Shown: piece by piece, positions 27,441-36,442 of the stretch
Numbering within the stretch: position 1 is the stretch's first letter
Layout of the letters: every line of letters starts with the position of its first letter
Notes under the pieces: generated by a model
Told to the model about the DNA's origin: nothing
Databases searched by the model: none
The model's input: only the letters and a program-made list of their open reading frames with translations
NCBI GenBank assembly: GCA_965203725.1
Contig: CBDBDH010000001.1
Span: forward strand, 372,001-436,000
Length of the DNA stretch: 64,000 nucleotides
DNA from: WTFY01 sp965203725
Lineage (GTDB): Bacteria; Pseudomonadota; Gammaproteobacteria; UBA4575
Direction: 5' to 3'
Position numbers and translations under genes: made by a program

Positions 27441-28154
27441 CTAGCTTTTACCGTACACCGGTACAGCTGCACCCGTCACGCCGTTGGCCTGCCTTGAGCA
27501 AAGATGCAGGATTTCATCGGCCAGTTCCGCAGTCGGCACCCAGTTGCTGAAGTTACTGCCCGGCATACCCGCACGATTCTGTGGGGTATCGATGGTTCCA
27601 GGCAAGATGCAATTCACATTGATGTTGTTGTGTTTGTGTTCTGCTGCCAGGCTTTGCGTGAGCGTGATTACGGCTGCCTTGCTGATGCAGTAAGGTGCCA
27701 TTCTTGCCTTTCCCTCAACCGCTGCTCGGGCAGCTACATTCACGACCCGGCCCCTTCGTCTCTTCAGCATATGCGGGATGGCCGCACGGCACATGAGAAA
27801 CACGCTTTTCGCATTCATGTTCAGCATGAAATCCCAGTCTTGTACCGGTGTTTCGTGTACAAACGGTCCCATCCTGAACCCTCCGGCAACATTGGCAAGG
27901 ATATCGATGCGTTTGAATCGCTCTATAATCTGAGCGACCGAGTGATTCACCTGGTTCACGTCCGTCAGATCGGCCTCAAACAGGCCGACATTCTCCGCAT
28001 GTCTCCAGGACGCCCGTTGCGAGCGGCCAAAACCGATATCAACGAGTGCCAGTGTTGCACCGGCAAGGCGGAATTTTTTCGCTACAGTGCTGCCAAGGTT
28101 GCCGGCGGCTCCGGTAACCACTGCCACTTGACCATCGAAATCACGCACATTCAC
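27441..28154 (-). CDS. Short-chain dehydrogenase/reductase family protein
   Basis: Rossmann-fold oxidoreductase of unknown substrate. The 237 residues show the cofactor motif TGAAGNLGSTVAKKF, ANVAGG, LNMNAKSVFLM and the catalytic YCISK. The usual catalytic serine 13 residues before the tyrosine is alanine here (segment NVAARAAVEG), so classical SDR activity is uncertain. It precedes btuB on the same strand. A cobalamin-related role is conceivable but unsupported. Confidence 0.85.
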   Translation of the reverse strand: MNVRDFDGQVAVVTGAAGNLGSTVAKKFRLAGATLALVDIGFGRSQRASWRHAENVGLFEADLTDVNQVNHSVAQIIERFKRIDILANVAGGFRMGPFVHETPVQDWDFMLNMNAKSVFLMCRAAIPHMLKRRRGRVVNVAARAAVEGKARMAPYCISKAAVITLTQSLAAEHKHNNINVNCILPGTIDTPQNRAGMPGSNFSNWVPTAELADEILHLCSRQANGVTGAAVPVYGKS

Positions 28155-28277
28155 TCCCTGTACTCGTTGCGGGAGTAAAATTCTACCTCATCTTTCAGGC
28201 TCCCATCATTTCGACAGAAACAGTCCTTCTCTTGGCCTGTGATTGCCGCCTGCGGGAAGTCGTGCTTTGGCGCGCCA

Positions 28278-28302
28278 TAAAAAAAGGGAGCAGGGCGCTC
28301 CC
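28278..28302 (-). terminator. Rho-independent terminator after nrdB
   Basis: Reading the minus strand, GGGAGC and GCTCCC form a 6-bp GC-rich stem with a 5-base loop, followed by a run of eight T's interrupted by nothing else. It lies about 55 bp past the nrdB stop. A second small stem (CCACCT/AGGTGG) lies at 28312-28327. Confidence 0.85.
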
Positions 28303-28357
28303 TTAATACAACCACCTTGAGAGGTGGCCCCATAACGCCGAGAATCGGCTCTGACTC

Positions 28358-29551
28358 TTACCAGGTAAGAGCTCCTCCAGTTTGATATTCAGTAACCCGG
28401 GTTTCGAAGAAGTTCTTTTCTTTCTTCAGATCCAGTATTTCAGACATCCACGGGAAGGGATTGCCCGCTCCAGCATACTGTTGCGGCAACCCAATCTGTG
28501 CACAACGCCGGTTGGCGATGAATTTCAGATATTCCTCGAACATGGGAGCATTCAAGCCTAGAATGCCGCGCGGCATGGTATCACGGGCATATTGGACCTC
28601 AAGCTCCACGCCCTGCTGGATAAGCGCGATAATTTCCTGCTGGAAACTTTCCGTCCATAAATGCGGGTTTTCCATCTTGATCTGATTGATGACATCGATG
28701 CCGAAATTCATGTGCATGGACTCGTCACGCAGGATGTACTGAAACTGTTCGGCAACGCCGGTCATCTTGTTTCGGCGCCCCATGGAAAGAATCTGTACAA
28801 AACCCACGTAGAAGAAGATGCCCTCAAACACCACATAAAATGCGATCAGGTCTCTGAGCAAGCGCTGATCGTCTTCTGCAGTCCCGGTCTTGAAATCCGG
28901 ATCACCCAGACTGTTGGTATACGGCAATGCCCATTCGGCCTTGCGGGCAACTGCCGGCAATTCCCGGTACATGTTGAACACTTCCCCCTCATCCAGGCCC
29001 AGGGACTCAATGCAGTACTGGTAGGCATGGGTGTGGACGGCTTCCTCAAAAGCCTGGCGCAACAAGTATTGCCGGCACTCCGGATTGGTGATGTGCCGGT
29101 ACACGGCCAGTACCAGATTATTTGCGACCAGGGAGTCTGCCGTGGAGAAGAACCCCAGGTTGCGCTTGATGATGGTGCGCTCATCTTCAGTCAGGCCATC
29201 CGGGTCTTTCCACAGCGCGATGTCGGCCGTCATGTTGATTTCCTGGGGCATCCAGTGATTGGCGCATCCATCCAGGTATTTCTGCCAGGCCCACTCGTAC
29301 TTGAAGGGCACCAGCTGGTTCAGGTCGGCACGGCAATTGATGATCTTTTTATCATCGACCTGGATGCGCCCAGCCCCTCTTTCGATGCTCTCCAGGCCAG
29401 TAACCCCTTCGTGCCGCTCCTGACCCTCAGGCTGTTCGGGGAATGTCCGCGCCCGTGTGTCCAGAACCTGCGGGTCTACAAAAACGGCAGGTGCGGTGAC
29501 ACTTGACGTGCTGGCTCGTGTATCAGCGATCGGATCTTCCCAACTTTCCAT
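28358..29551 (-). CDS. nrdB: Ribonucleotide reductase class Ia beta subunit
   Basis: Di-iron/tyrosyl-radical subunit of aerobic ribonucleotide reductase. The 397 residues show the ferritin-like ligand helices: DERTIIKRNLGFFSTADS, EEAVHTHAYQY (Glu, His +3 and the radical tyrosine at +7), FEGIFFYVGF and RDESMHMNFG. The C-terminal tail ends TGGALTW, the usual interaction with NrdA. A Fe-only Ia subclass is inferred; metal content cannot be read. nrdA is 28 bp upstream and the terminator follows. Confidence 0.96.
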   Translation of the reverse strand: MESWEDPIADTRASTSSVTAPAVFVDPQVLDTRARTFPEQPEGQERHEGVTGLESIERGAGRIQVDDKKIINCRADLNQLVPFKYEWAWQKYLDGCANHWMPQEINMTADIALWKDPDGLTEDERTIIKRNLGFFSTADSLVANNLVLAVYRHITNPECRQYLLRQAFEEAVHTHAYQYCIESLGLDEGEVFNMYRELPAVARKAEWALPYTNSLGDPDFKTGTAEDDQRLLRDLIAFYVVFEGIFFYVGFVQILSMGRRNKMTGVAEQFQYILRDESMHMNFGIDVINQIKMENPHLWTESFQQEIIALIQQGVELEVQYARDTMPRGILGLNAPMFEEYLKFIANRRCAQIGLPQQYAGAGNPFPWMSEILDLKKEKNFFETRVTEYQTGGALTW

Positions 29552-29579
29552 AACAGCTTCCCCCTAAAGTTATTACCGC

Positions 29580-32471
29580 TTACTGGCAAGCCTCACAATC
29601 AGGGTCCAGGATTGAACAGGCATCAGGTGCACTGCCATTGCCATTGCTCTTTACGGCATTGAGCTTGTTTTCCCGACCCTGGACAGTACTTTTTTCCACA
29701 TGTGTGGCGCCCATGGAACGCAGGTAATACGTTGTTTTCAAACCCCGCACCCAGGCAAGCTTGTACAGGTTGTCCAGCTTCTGGCCTGACGGCTCGGCCA
29801 TGTAAAGATTGAGTGACTGCGCCTGGTCAATCCATTTCTGCCGACGCGACGCGGCCTCGACCAGCCAGCGCGGGTCAATTTCAAATGCAGTTGCATAAAT
29901 GCTTTTCAGTTCACCGGGAATACGGTCTATGGACTGTACGCTGCCGTCAAAGTACTTGAGGTCATTGACCATGACCTCATCCCAGAGACCGTTGGCTTTC
30001 AAATCCGCAACCAGGTAGGGATTGCTGACCGTAAACTCGCCCGACAGGTTCGACTTTACAAACAGGTTCTGATACGTGGGCTCAATGCTTTGCGTTACAC
30101 CACAAATGTTGGAAATGGTGGCAGTCGGGGCAATCGCCATGGTATTGGAATTGCGCATTCCGACTTTTTGCACACGCTGGCGCAAGCTGTCCCAGTCCAT
30201 GGTGGCGGAGCGATCCTGTTTCAGGAAGCCACCCCGTCCTTCGGCCAGAAGTTCAATCGAATCGATGGGCAAAATCCCCAGGTCCCAGAGCGATCCCTTG
30301 AATGTCGGGTAGGTACCGCGCTCTTCCGCCAGATGGGTCGATGCCTTGATCGCATAGTAGCTCACCGCTTCCATCGAACGATCGGCAAACTCGGTCGCAT
30401 CATTGCTCTCATAAGCGATGCGTTGCTTGTACAGGGCATCCTGAAAGCCCATGACTCCGAGCCCGATGGGCCGATGGCGGAAATTGGAGCGACGCGCCTT
30501 GGCCACGCTGTAGTAGTTGTACTCGATCACGTTATCGAGCATGCGTATGGCCGTGGATACCGTCTGTTCCAGCTTTTCGAGATTCAAGCCGTCCTCGTCG
30601 ACATGTGCGGCGAGGTTGACGGAACCCAGGTTGCACACGGCTATTTCCTCATCATCGGTGTTCAGGGTGATTTCCGTACACAGGTTGGACGAGTGCACCA
30701 CACCGGCATGCTGCTGGGGAGAACGCAAGTTGCAGGGATCCTTGAATGTTATCCACGGATGGCCGGTTTCATACAACATGCCCAGCATCTTGCGCCACAG
30801 GTCAACCGCGTTCACCTTCTTGAAATTCTTGATCTCGCCACGCTCGGCCTTTTGCTCATACTCTTCGTAGCGCGCTTCAAACTCGGTACTGCACAGGTCG
30901 TGCAAATCAGGCACTTCATGGGGCGAGAACAGGGTCCACTGCTGCTCTTCGCTGACACGCTTCATGAACAGGTCCGGCACCCAGTTGGCGGTATTCATAT
31001 CGTGTGTGCGACGGCGGTCGTCCCCCGTGTTCTTGCGCAACTCCAGAAACTCCTCGATGTCCAGGTGCCAGGTTTCCAGATAGGCACACATGGCGCCCTT
31101 GCGCTTGCCACCCTGGTTCACAGCGACGGCAGTGTCGTTGGCAACCTTGAGGAAAGGAACCACGCCCTGTGACTTGCCGTTCGTACCCTTGATATGCGAG
31201 CCCATGGCACGCACCCGGGACCAGTCATTGCCCAGGCCTCCTGCGAATTTGGACAGCATGGCGTCATCCCGGATGGCCTCGAAGATGCCGGACAGGTCAT
31301 CCGGCACCGTGCTGAGATAGCATGAGGACAGCTGTGAGCGCAGCGTGCCCGAGTTGAACAATGTGGGGGTCGAGCTCATGAAATCAAAAGACGACAGCAG
31401 GTTGTAAAACTCGATAGTGCGGTCTTCACGGTCCACTTCGTTGATGGCCAGGCCCATGGCAACACGCATGAAGAAGGCCTGCGGAAGTTCTACCCGGGTC
31501 CCCTCACTTTGAATGAAGTAACGGTCGTACAGGGTCTGCATGCCGAGGTACGTAAACTGATGATCACGCTCCGGCTTGATCGCCTCGCCGAGTCTCTTCA
31601 GGTCATATTCGGAGGCAAGTTTTGCATCCAGAAGTCCAAGTTCCGCGACCTTTCGAACATAGTGTTCGAAGTAGTCCGCATACTGCAGCTTCATCTCCTT
31701 GAAGGTTGCCTCGGTAGGGACGCCATAGATGAAACTGAGCACCTCGCGACGCAGGCTGTCCAGCAAAAGGCGTGCGGCAACGTACGTGTAATTGGGCTCC
31801 TGCTCGATCAGGGTGCGCGCACTCATGGTCAGTGCAGTGCCCACTTCCGTCTCGGGGATGCCCTCATACAGATTGCGCAGAGCCTCCGCAACAATTGACT
31901 GTGCCTGGACATCCTCGGTTTCTGCACATGCTTCGGAAACCATGCGCGTCAGGCGTTCAATATCCAGCGGTTTGAGATTGCCGTCTGCATCCGTCACATC
32001 CATGGCCTGGGGAGACGGTTCACCGACTTCCTGCAACGTGTCCTTTTTAGCGCGCTGTGCAGCACGTGCCTGTGCACGCTCTTCGCGGTACAGTACATAC
32101 GCACGGGCAATCTTGTGCTGGCCATAGCGCATGAGTGCCAGCTCAACCTGATCCTGGATATCTTCTATATGGAACGTTCCGCCCTGGGGTCGACTGCGGG
32201 AAAGCGCATAAAAGACCTTCTCGGTGATTTTCTCGACCATCTCATGGATGCGGGAAGAGGCCGCGGCATGGCCGCCTTCAACTGCAAGAAAGGCCTTGGT
32301 GACCGCGACCTTGATTTTCTCGCGGTCGAAACCGGTAACTTTGCCGTTGCGACGGATTACGCGGTATCGATCGGGTGAAGTTATTGTAACTTTTGGATCA
32401 TTTGCCTCGGCAAGACCTTCTGGCTGGTCGAGTGCTTCCGGGTTTATGGCAGTGGCAAATTCTGACCGCAT
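29580..32471 (-). CDS. nrdA: Ribonucleotide reductase class Ia alpha subunit, two ATP cones
   Basis: Catalytic subunit that reduces ribonucleoside diphosphates. The 963-residue protein is longer than E. coli NrdA (761). Residues about 30-135 form one ATP-cone (VIRRNGKVTGFDREKIKVAV) and about 165-250 a second (LKPLDIERLTRMVSEACAE), then the catalytic barrel with QLSSCYLSTVPD, SSNLCTEITLN, SVNLAAHVDEDG and MAIAPTATISNICG. The tail ends with the redox pair CEAC. Two cones suggest dATP-controlled oligomerisation. NrdR-like boxes lie upstream. Confidence 0.96.
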   Translation of the reverse strand: MRSEFATAINPEALDQPEGLAEANDPKVTITSPDRYRVIRRNGKVTGFDREKIKVAVTKAFLAVEGGHAAASSRIHEMVEKITEKVFYALSRSRPQGGTFHIEDIQDQVELALMRYGQHKIARAYVLYREERAQARAAQRAKKDTLQEVGEPSPQAMDVTDADGNLKPLDIERLTRMVSEACAETEDVQAQSIVAEALRNLYEGIPETEVGTALTMSARTLIEQEPNYTYVAARLLLDSLRREVLSFIYGVPTEATFKEMKLQYADYFEHYVRKVAELGLLDAKLASEYDLKRLGEAIKPERDHQFTYLGMQTLYDRYFIQSEGTRVELPQAFFMRVAMGLAINEVDREDRTIEFYNLLSSFDFMSSTPTLFNSGTLRSQLSSCYLSTVPDDLSGIFEAIRDDAMLSKFAGGLGNDWSRVRAMGSHIKGTNGKSQGVVPFLKVANDTAVAVNQGGKRKGAMCAYLETWHLDIEEFLELRKNTGDDRRRTHDMNTANWVPDLFMKRVSEEQQWTLFSPHEVPDLHDLCSTEFEARYEEYEQKAERGEIKNFKKVNAVDLWRKMLGMLYETGHPWITFKDPCNLRSPQQHAGVVHSSNLCTEITLNTDDEEIAVCNLGSVNLAAHVDEDGLNLEKLEQTVSTAIRMLDNVIEYNYYSVAKARRSNFRHRPIGLGVMGFQDALYKQRIAYESNDATEFADRSMEAVSYYAIKASTHLAEERGTYPTFKGSLWDLGILPIDSIELLAEGRGGFLKQDRSATMDWDSLRQRVQKVGMRNSNTMAIAPTATISNICGVTQSIEPTYQNLFVKSNLSGEFTVSNPYLVADLKANGLWDEVMVNDLKYFDGSVQSIDRIPGELKSIYATAFEIDPRWLVEAASRRQKWIDQAQSLNLYMAEPSGQKLDNLYKLAWVRGLKTTYYLRSMGATHVEKSTVQGRENKLNAVKSNGNGSAPDACSILDPDCEACQ

Positions 32472-32609
32472 CCGATCCCTTGTATCCTCTGGTAAAACGT
32501 GTTTTTGTTATCAGTTCTCAACCAATCCCTAGCATTTTTGCATTCGCCCTCTTCGGAGCTTTGTCTGCAGTAACAACAATGGGAGGAATTGCTACAATGC
32601 CGTAAATAT

Positions 32610-32657
32610 ACACAATATGTGGTATGGATGCTAGGCTCGTGGCACAAGAAGTTGTCA
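32610..32657. promoter_or_regulatory. Candidate pair of NrdR boxes upstream of nrdA
   Basis: A 16-bp site at 32610-32625 (ACACAATATGTGGTAT) fits the palindromic NrdR consensus acaCwAtATaTwGtgt well. A second, weaker CAAgaagTTG palindrome is centred about 32 bp away (32642-32657), the three-helical-turn spacing typical of NrdR pairs. The sites lie about 140-185 bp before the nrdA start. The region is AT-rich compared with its surroundings. Confidence 0.55.
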
Positions 32658-32813
32658 TTAAGTATACAGGCCTGAAATCTCTGAACTTTTCCCGACTTTT
32701 CCCAGATATCCCAAGAATATCCAGAACTTATAAACAACAAGTTGATAAAATTTTTTGATGAGATACCGCATATCCGGTGCGATGGCGGCACTTGTTCGCG
32801 ATACAATGAACCG

Positions 32814-33167
32814 ATGACCCGCCCGGAAGACATCCCTCTGCAGGCTGACCTCGCCGACCATGGCGGATGTGCCAATTCGGAGCCGTTTGCCCTGCGCGTC
32901 CTGGGCGACAGCATGGAGCCCGAGTTCCGGGACGGGAACATCATCATCATTGACTCTGCGGCAGCCGTGGAGAGTGGCTGCTACGTGCTGGCCATGGTCG
33001 ACGAAGAGTATATCTTCCGCCAGTTGATCATCGAAGATGGACGCTACGTGCTGAGAGCCCTGAATGAAGGGTATGAAGAAATAGAAGTCCCCGGGCTCAA
33101 GGCCATCCGTGGCGTGATCGTCCAGCGCTCAGGGGTGCGCCGCAAGAACCACAAGCACTACGGCTGA
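32814..33167 (+). CDS. S24/LexA-like domain protein without DNA-binding domain
   Basis: Domain of the LexA/UmuD S24 fold. From the ATG at 32814 it has 117 residues. The serine motif VLGDSMEPEFRDG (Ser33) is present. At the position of the LexA catalytic lysine (VKRL) it reads FRQL, so Arg69 replaces it and self-cleavage is doubtful. There is no helix-turn-helix domain. An in-frame TTG at 32742 adds 24 residues without clear character. It is divergent from nrdA and convergent with a rhodanese gene. Confidence 0.75.
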   Translation: MTRPEDIPLQADLADHGGCANSEPFALRVLGDSMEPEFRDGNIIIIDSAAAVESGCYVLAMVDEEYIFRQLIIEDGRYVLRALNEGYEEIEVPGLKAIRGVIVQRSGVRRKNHKHYG

Positions 33168-33177
33168 GAACCGCGTT

Positions 33178-33190
33178 CCCGAAATTCGGG
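33178..33190. repeat. Palindrome between convergent genes
   Basis: CCCGAAATTCGGG is a perfect 13-bp palindrome between the S24-like and rhodanese genes, followed on the plus strand by a short T-rich stretch after seven bases. It may be a weak bidirectional terminator. Confidence 0.3.
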
Positions 33191-33205
33191 TCAGCCTTTT
33201 CCGGG

Positions 33206-33667
33206 TCATCGTGGCTGCCGTTCGGGTTCAATTTTTGGGCTGAGAAACACCTCTGCGCAATCCTCGTCTACTTTCTTATGGTCCCGGTCGACCAGGGGTT
33301 GCTCATGGTCGTTCCATCCCTTCAGGCCCGTTTTCAGCGAAAAAACATTTTCATAGCCCATCAGCTGCATGGTGTGGGCCGCCAGCACACTGCGATTGCC
33401 GGACCGGCAGACGACCACGACTTCCCTGGCCCGGGCTTCAGCCAGTGCGGGCAGGGTCTCGCTGTAACCGTAATCGCACGCGGCCTCCAGGATCCCCCTC
33501 GGCACATTGACCGACCCAGCAATATGCATTGCAGCAAACTCCCCGGGTTCGCGGATATCTAGGACGAGGGGCTGATGGCCGCCGGAAAGCTTCTGCTCCA
33601 GGTCCCAGGGCATGATCTCGTCGACCAGCTTTTCGTGCTCGGAAACGAGCTGCTTGAATGTCTTCAC
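33206..33667 (-). CDS. Rhodanese-domain sulfurtransferase
   Basis: Single-domain rhodanese likely to bind persulfide sulfur. The 153 residues show DIREPGEFAAMHIAGSVNVPRG, the active-site loop CRSGNRS (Cys87), and MGYENVFSLKTGLKGW, all typical. There is an N-terminal helix of about 30 residues and a charged C-terminal tail. No signal peptide, so cytoplasmic. A link to cytoplasmic sulfur trafficking into DsrEFH/DsrC is a fair inference from the nearby dsr genes. Confidence 0.88.
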   Translation of the reverse strand: MKTFKQLVSEHEKLVDEIMPWDLEQKLSGGHQPLVLDIREPGEFAAMHIAGSVNVPRGILEAACDYGYSETLPALAEARAREVVVVCRSGNRSVLAAHTMQLMGYENVFSLKTGLKGWNDHEQPLVDRDHKKVDEDCAEVFLSPKIEPERQPR

Positions 33668-33717
33668 GGGTATTGCACTGCCAGAAAATCCGGCTGTACC
33701 GCCTGAAACGGAGAGTT

Positions 33718-34395
33718 CTACTCGCTTGCGTAGGTTTTTCGGGCTCGAAGCCCCTGCTCTACGGCAATCACCGCCGCCTCCACTCGCGAGTGGATGTTCA
33801 GCTTTCTTAAAATGGCCTTGACGTGCAGCTTGACCGTGCCGTCCGAGATGCCGAGGTTTCTGGCGATGACCTTGTTGCTCTGGCCCTCGGCCAGCAGGCT
33901 CAAAATTTCACGCTCACGTGGAGTCAGGCTGTCCAGTGGACTTATTTCTGTTTCGAGAGGATCCTCCCCCTTGACCACCTTGGCCAGAATCTGAGCCAGA
34001 TTCGGTGCAACGACGGTTTCGCCCCGGATAATCTCGCGCAGGGCGGCAACCACGTTGTCCGGCTCCATGTCCTTCAGCAGATAACCCTTGGCGCCATTGC
34101 GCAAGGCTTCCACCAGGTCACGCTCATCGCCACTCGTCGTCAGCATGACCACCGGAGCTTCAAATTTCAGGTGCCGGAACTGTTTCAGGACCTCAAGACC
34201 GGACATCCCCGGCATCCGCATGTCCAGCAACACGATATCGGGCTGCAACTCCTGAGCCAGCCGGATTCCCTCGTGACCATCGCCGACCGAGGCAACGACC
34301 TCGATTCCATGTCGGCTCAACAGGCTTTGCAGGCCTTCACGAAACAAGGTGTGATCGTCAATGACAATGATGCGCAGCTTCATATAGGAAACCAT
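33718..34395 (-). CDS. NarL/FixJ-family response regulator
   Basis: Two-component transcriptional regulator. The 225 residues have a receiver domain with DDH near residue 13, the phospho-acceptor Asp58 in DIVLLDMRMPG, the Lys in GYLLKD, and a LuxR-type helix-turn-helix (LTPREREILSLLAEGQSNKVIARNLGIS, from about residue 155). Two ATGs (34395 and 34383) are possible starts. It follows the histidine kinase gene by 10 bp. Its targets are unknown; control of dsr or energy genes is only inferred from position. Confidence 0.93.
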   Translation of the reverse strand: MVSYMKLRIIVIDDHTLFREGLQSLLSRHGIEVVASVGDGHEGIRLAQELQPDIVLLDMRMPGMSGLEVLKQFRHLKFEAPVVMLTTSGDERDLVEALRNGAKGYLLKDMEPDNVVAALREIIRGETVVAPNLAQILAKVVKGEDPLETEISPLDSLTPREREILSLLAEGQSNKVIARNLGISDGTVKLHVKAILRKLNIHSRVEAAVIAVEQGLRARKTYASE

Positions 34396-34405
34396 GATTC
34401 AGGAC

Positions 34406-35809
34406 TCACACCATTTCGTGCCGGACATTCTCTTGTACATCGTCCGGCAGGTAGTTAAATTCAAAGCGGACCTGTACACCTTCGCCCGGTTCTCCGTCCA
34501 CGGTAAGTGTACCACCAATCCGGTTGGCACGGTCCTGCATGACACTGATACCGACATGCTCGCCCGCCGGTTTTTGCTTTTGAAGATCCGTGATCCCTAT
34601 ACCGTCGTCTTCCACCAGAACCGAGTAATGACCCTCCTCATCTCCTCGCATGAGCACACGCACGGTACCTGCTTCACTGTGCTTGCGAACGTTGGTGAGT
34701 GCTTCCTGGATGACACGTAATACCTGTAACTCGATCTGCGGTGGCAGCATGGTGTCCGGCCACTCTTTTTGCAGATATACCTGTATGCCGTCACTGTCCT
34801 GCTTGAACCGTTCGATGACCTGCTCTACAGACACGGTAAGGCTACGCTCGCCAATGGGCAGGCGGAAATGCGCAATGAGTGCGCGCAACTCCGTGTGTGC
34901 CTCGTCAATGGTAGATTCTATGCGTTCCAGTTCCTGCCAGGTCGCCGCTTCATCTCCCTGGTGGATCGTCTCATCCAGCACCCGCACCTGGTAACGGATG
35001 CTTGCCAGAGTCTGTGCAAGCGAATCGTGCAGCTCGTTGGCGATGTTGGTTCTTTCCCGCATGATCGACAGGGCCTTGGCTTCCTCGTCAAGGCGGGCTT
35101 TTTCCACAGCGATGCCGAGATGGCGCCCCATGCTCGTAAACAGCTCCCTGTACTCGCTGTCGTTCTTGAATTTGTCCTCTTCAATATACAAGTTGTACAC
35201 GCCGAGAACCTTGCCGCGGTATTGCAACGGAATGATCAGCACGGAAAGTCTTTCACCGCCAAAGGTGGCTTTGCTGATCTGTGCAGGACAGGGCACCACC
35301 CGAATAGGAACCGCTCGTTGCTGATTCGACTCAGGTATATTCTCGGGCAAGAACGGTGGTTCATCCCTGAGGGCCGACTCGATACCGGTCCCGGCGATCA
35401 GCGAAAAGGAGTTTTTTTTCGTTTCAAGAAAAACTACTGCGCCGCGTGCATCCACCAACTCCTTCATGGTGTGCAGAAAATGAGTAAGCAGTTCATGCAC
35501 GTTGCGTGACATGTTGATGCTGGTGACAACGTCATACAGTGTTTCCTGCGACTTGTTCTTGCGCGCAATGTGTTCTGTGTGCCGCTGCAGCTGTATCTCC
35601 GCATCCCTGGACAGCGACTCCAGCATTTCACCCACAAAGTTGATATCCTGGCTCAGTTCTGACAGTTCCGACACCGGGAAAACGGGGATGCGTGCGGCAA
35701 GTTCGCCGGCCCGGATCTTTTGTGTCCAGGTGTGCAGCGTGGTCAAGAACTCCGTCAATTTGACATCCGAATCCACTTCAGGCTCCGCGATCCCGGCACT
35801 GGAGTTCAT
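34406..35809 (-). CDS. Soluble NarX-type histidine kinase with GAF domain
   Basis: Sensor kinase of the HisKA_3/HPK7 family. The 467 residues show a HAMP-like helical start (SELSELSQDINFVGEMLESLSRDAE), a GAF domain (about 95-250; GVYNLYIEED), the phospho-histidine in NELHDSLAQTLAS (about residue 270), and the HATPase_c part with EALTNVRKHS and DDGIGI. No membrane helix is visible, unlike NarX, so it senses an internal signal. It is cotranscribed with the response regulator. Confidence 0.92.
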   Translation of the reverse strand: MNSSAGIAEPEVDSDVKLTEFLTTLHTWTQKIRAGELAARIPVFPVSELSELSQDINFVGEMLESLSRDAEIQLQRHTEHIARKNKSQETLYDVVTSINMSRNVHELLTHFLHTMKELVDARGAVVFLETKKNSFSLIAGTGIESALRDEPPFLPENIPESNQQRAVPIRVVPCPAQISKATFGGERLSVLIIPLQYRGKVLGVYNLYIEEDKFKNDSEYRELFTSMGRHLGIAVEKARLDEEAKALSIMRERTNIANELHDSLAQTLASIRYQVRVLDETIHQGDEAATWQELERIESTIDEAHTELRALIAHFRLPIGERSLTVSVEQVIERFKQDSDGIQVYLQKEWPDTMLPPQIELQVLRVIQEALTNVRKHSEAGTVRVLMRGDEEGHYSVLVEDDGIGITDLQKQKPAGEHVGISVMQDRANRIGGTLTVDGEPGEGVQVRFEFNYLPDDVQENVRHEMV

Positions 35810-36057
35810 GAAATTGTGTCGTATGCATCATCGCTGACTGTTACTTTACCAGTATTGGGATTTCATGCTGCACAAAAGCATTCGCTCAATCAACGCCTGG
35901 CCTGACAGGCTTTATTACGGGAATCCATGCCCCGCCCGGGGATTATGAAAATATATTCTGCCGGCATGTGGGATCAACCGGGTTTCGAAGGGGGCAAGCG
36001 GCTCAGAAGCTCTTTCGATTTATGAAGCGGGTCGACACTCGGCATGACCCGTGCTCT
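35810..36057. other. Spacer between the kinase promoter side and dsrR
   Basis: About 250 bp. It must hold the kinase promoter on the minus strand and the end of the dsr transcript. A CCCC/GGGG hairpin near 35931-35942 has no T-tract. No gene was recognised. Confidence 0.4.
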
Positions 36058-36384
36058 CTACTCCTCCTTGGGCGGCGAGTAGTTCGGATCATTGGGGTTC
36101 AGAAACACGAAGTGGAACTGTTTGGACTCCAGTTCAACGAAGTCAATCGTTGTGCCATCCAGCAAGTCCAGGCTGGACTCGGCCACTACAAGTTCAATGC
36201 CGTTCGACTCGAAACAATGGTCCTTTTCACTGCCACTGCCGACATCATCGAACCCCAGGCCATAATGAAGGGAGTTATCCGCATTGCGGGTGGCGGCTAC
36301 CCGCAAGGGGGTATTGTCCATTTTTGCCTCAAACGCAGACTTCTTGACCTGGTCAGCAGCAGCTTTTGTCATTTTTACGGACAT
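36058..36384 (-). CDS. dsrR: DsrR, IscA-like protein of the dsr operon
   Basis: A-type-scaffold-like fold required for full sulfur oxidation in Allochromatium vinosum. The 108 residues begin VKMTKAAADQVKKSAF and show the HYGLGFDDVG segment of the HesB/IscA fold. The cysteines that bind Fe-S in IscA are missing: the C-terminal CGC motif is replaced by QFHFVF, and only one Cys remains. This loss is characteristic of DsrR. It is the last gene in the minus-strand dsr string, 58 bp after dsrN. Confidence 0.92.
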   Translation of the reverse strand: MSVKMTKAAADQVKKSAFEAKMDNTPLRVAATRNADNSLHYGLGFDDVGSGSEKDHCFESNGIELVVAESSLDLLDGTTIDFVELESKQFHFVFLNPNDPNYSPPKEE

Positions 36385-36442
36385 CAGATTGATCCAGAAA
36401 TCGGTGTGGTCTTGACCAGAGAGGGCAAATTGTAGCCGATCC

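Noticed and set aside
27387..28357. Cobalamin riboswitch upstream of btuB or the dehydrogenase
   Set aside because: No B12-box-like sequence or riboswitch-sized leader was seen; the space before btuB is only 54 bp.
32690..32745. DnaA-box-like TTATAAACA and repeated ATATCC near the nrdA promoter
   Set aside because: Single, imperfect matches in AT-rich DNA; insufficient for an origin or DnaA regulation call.
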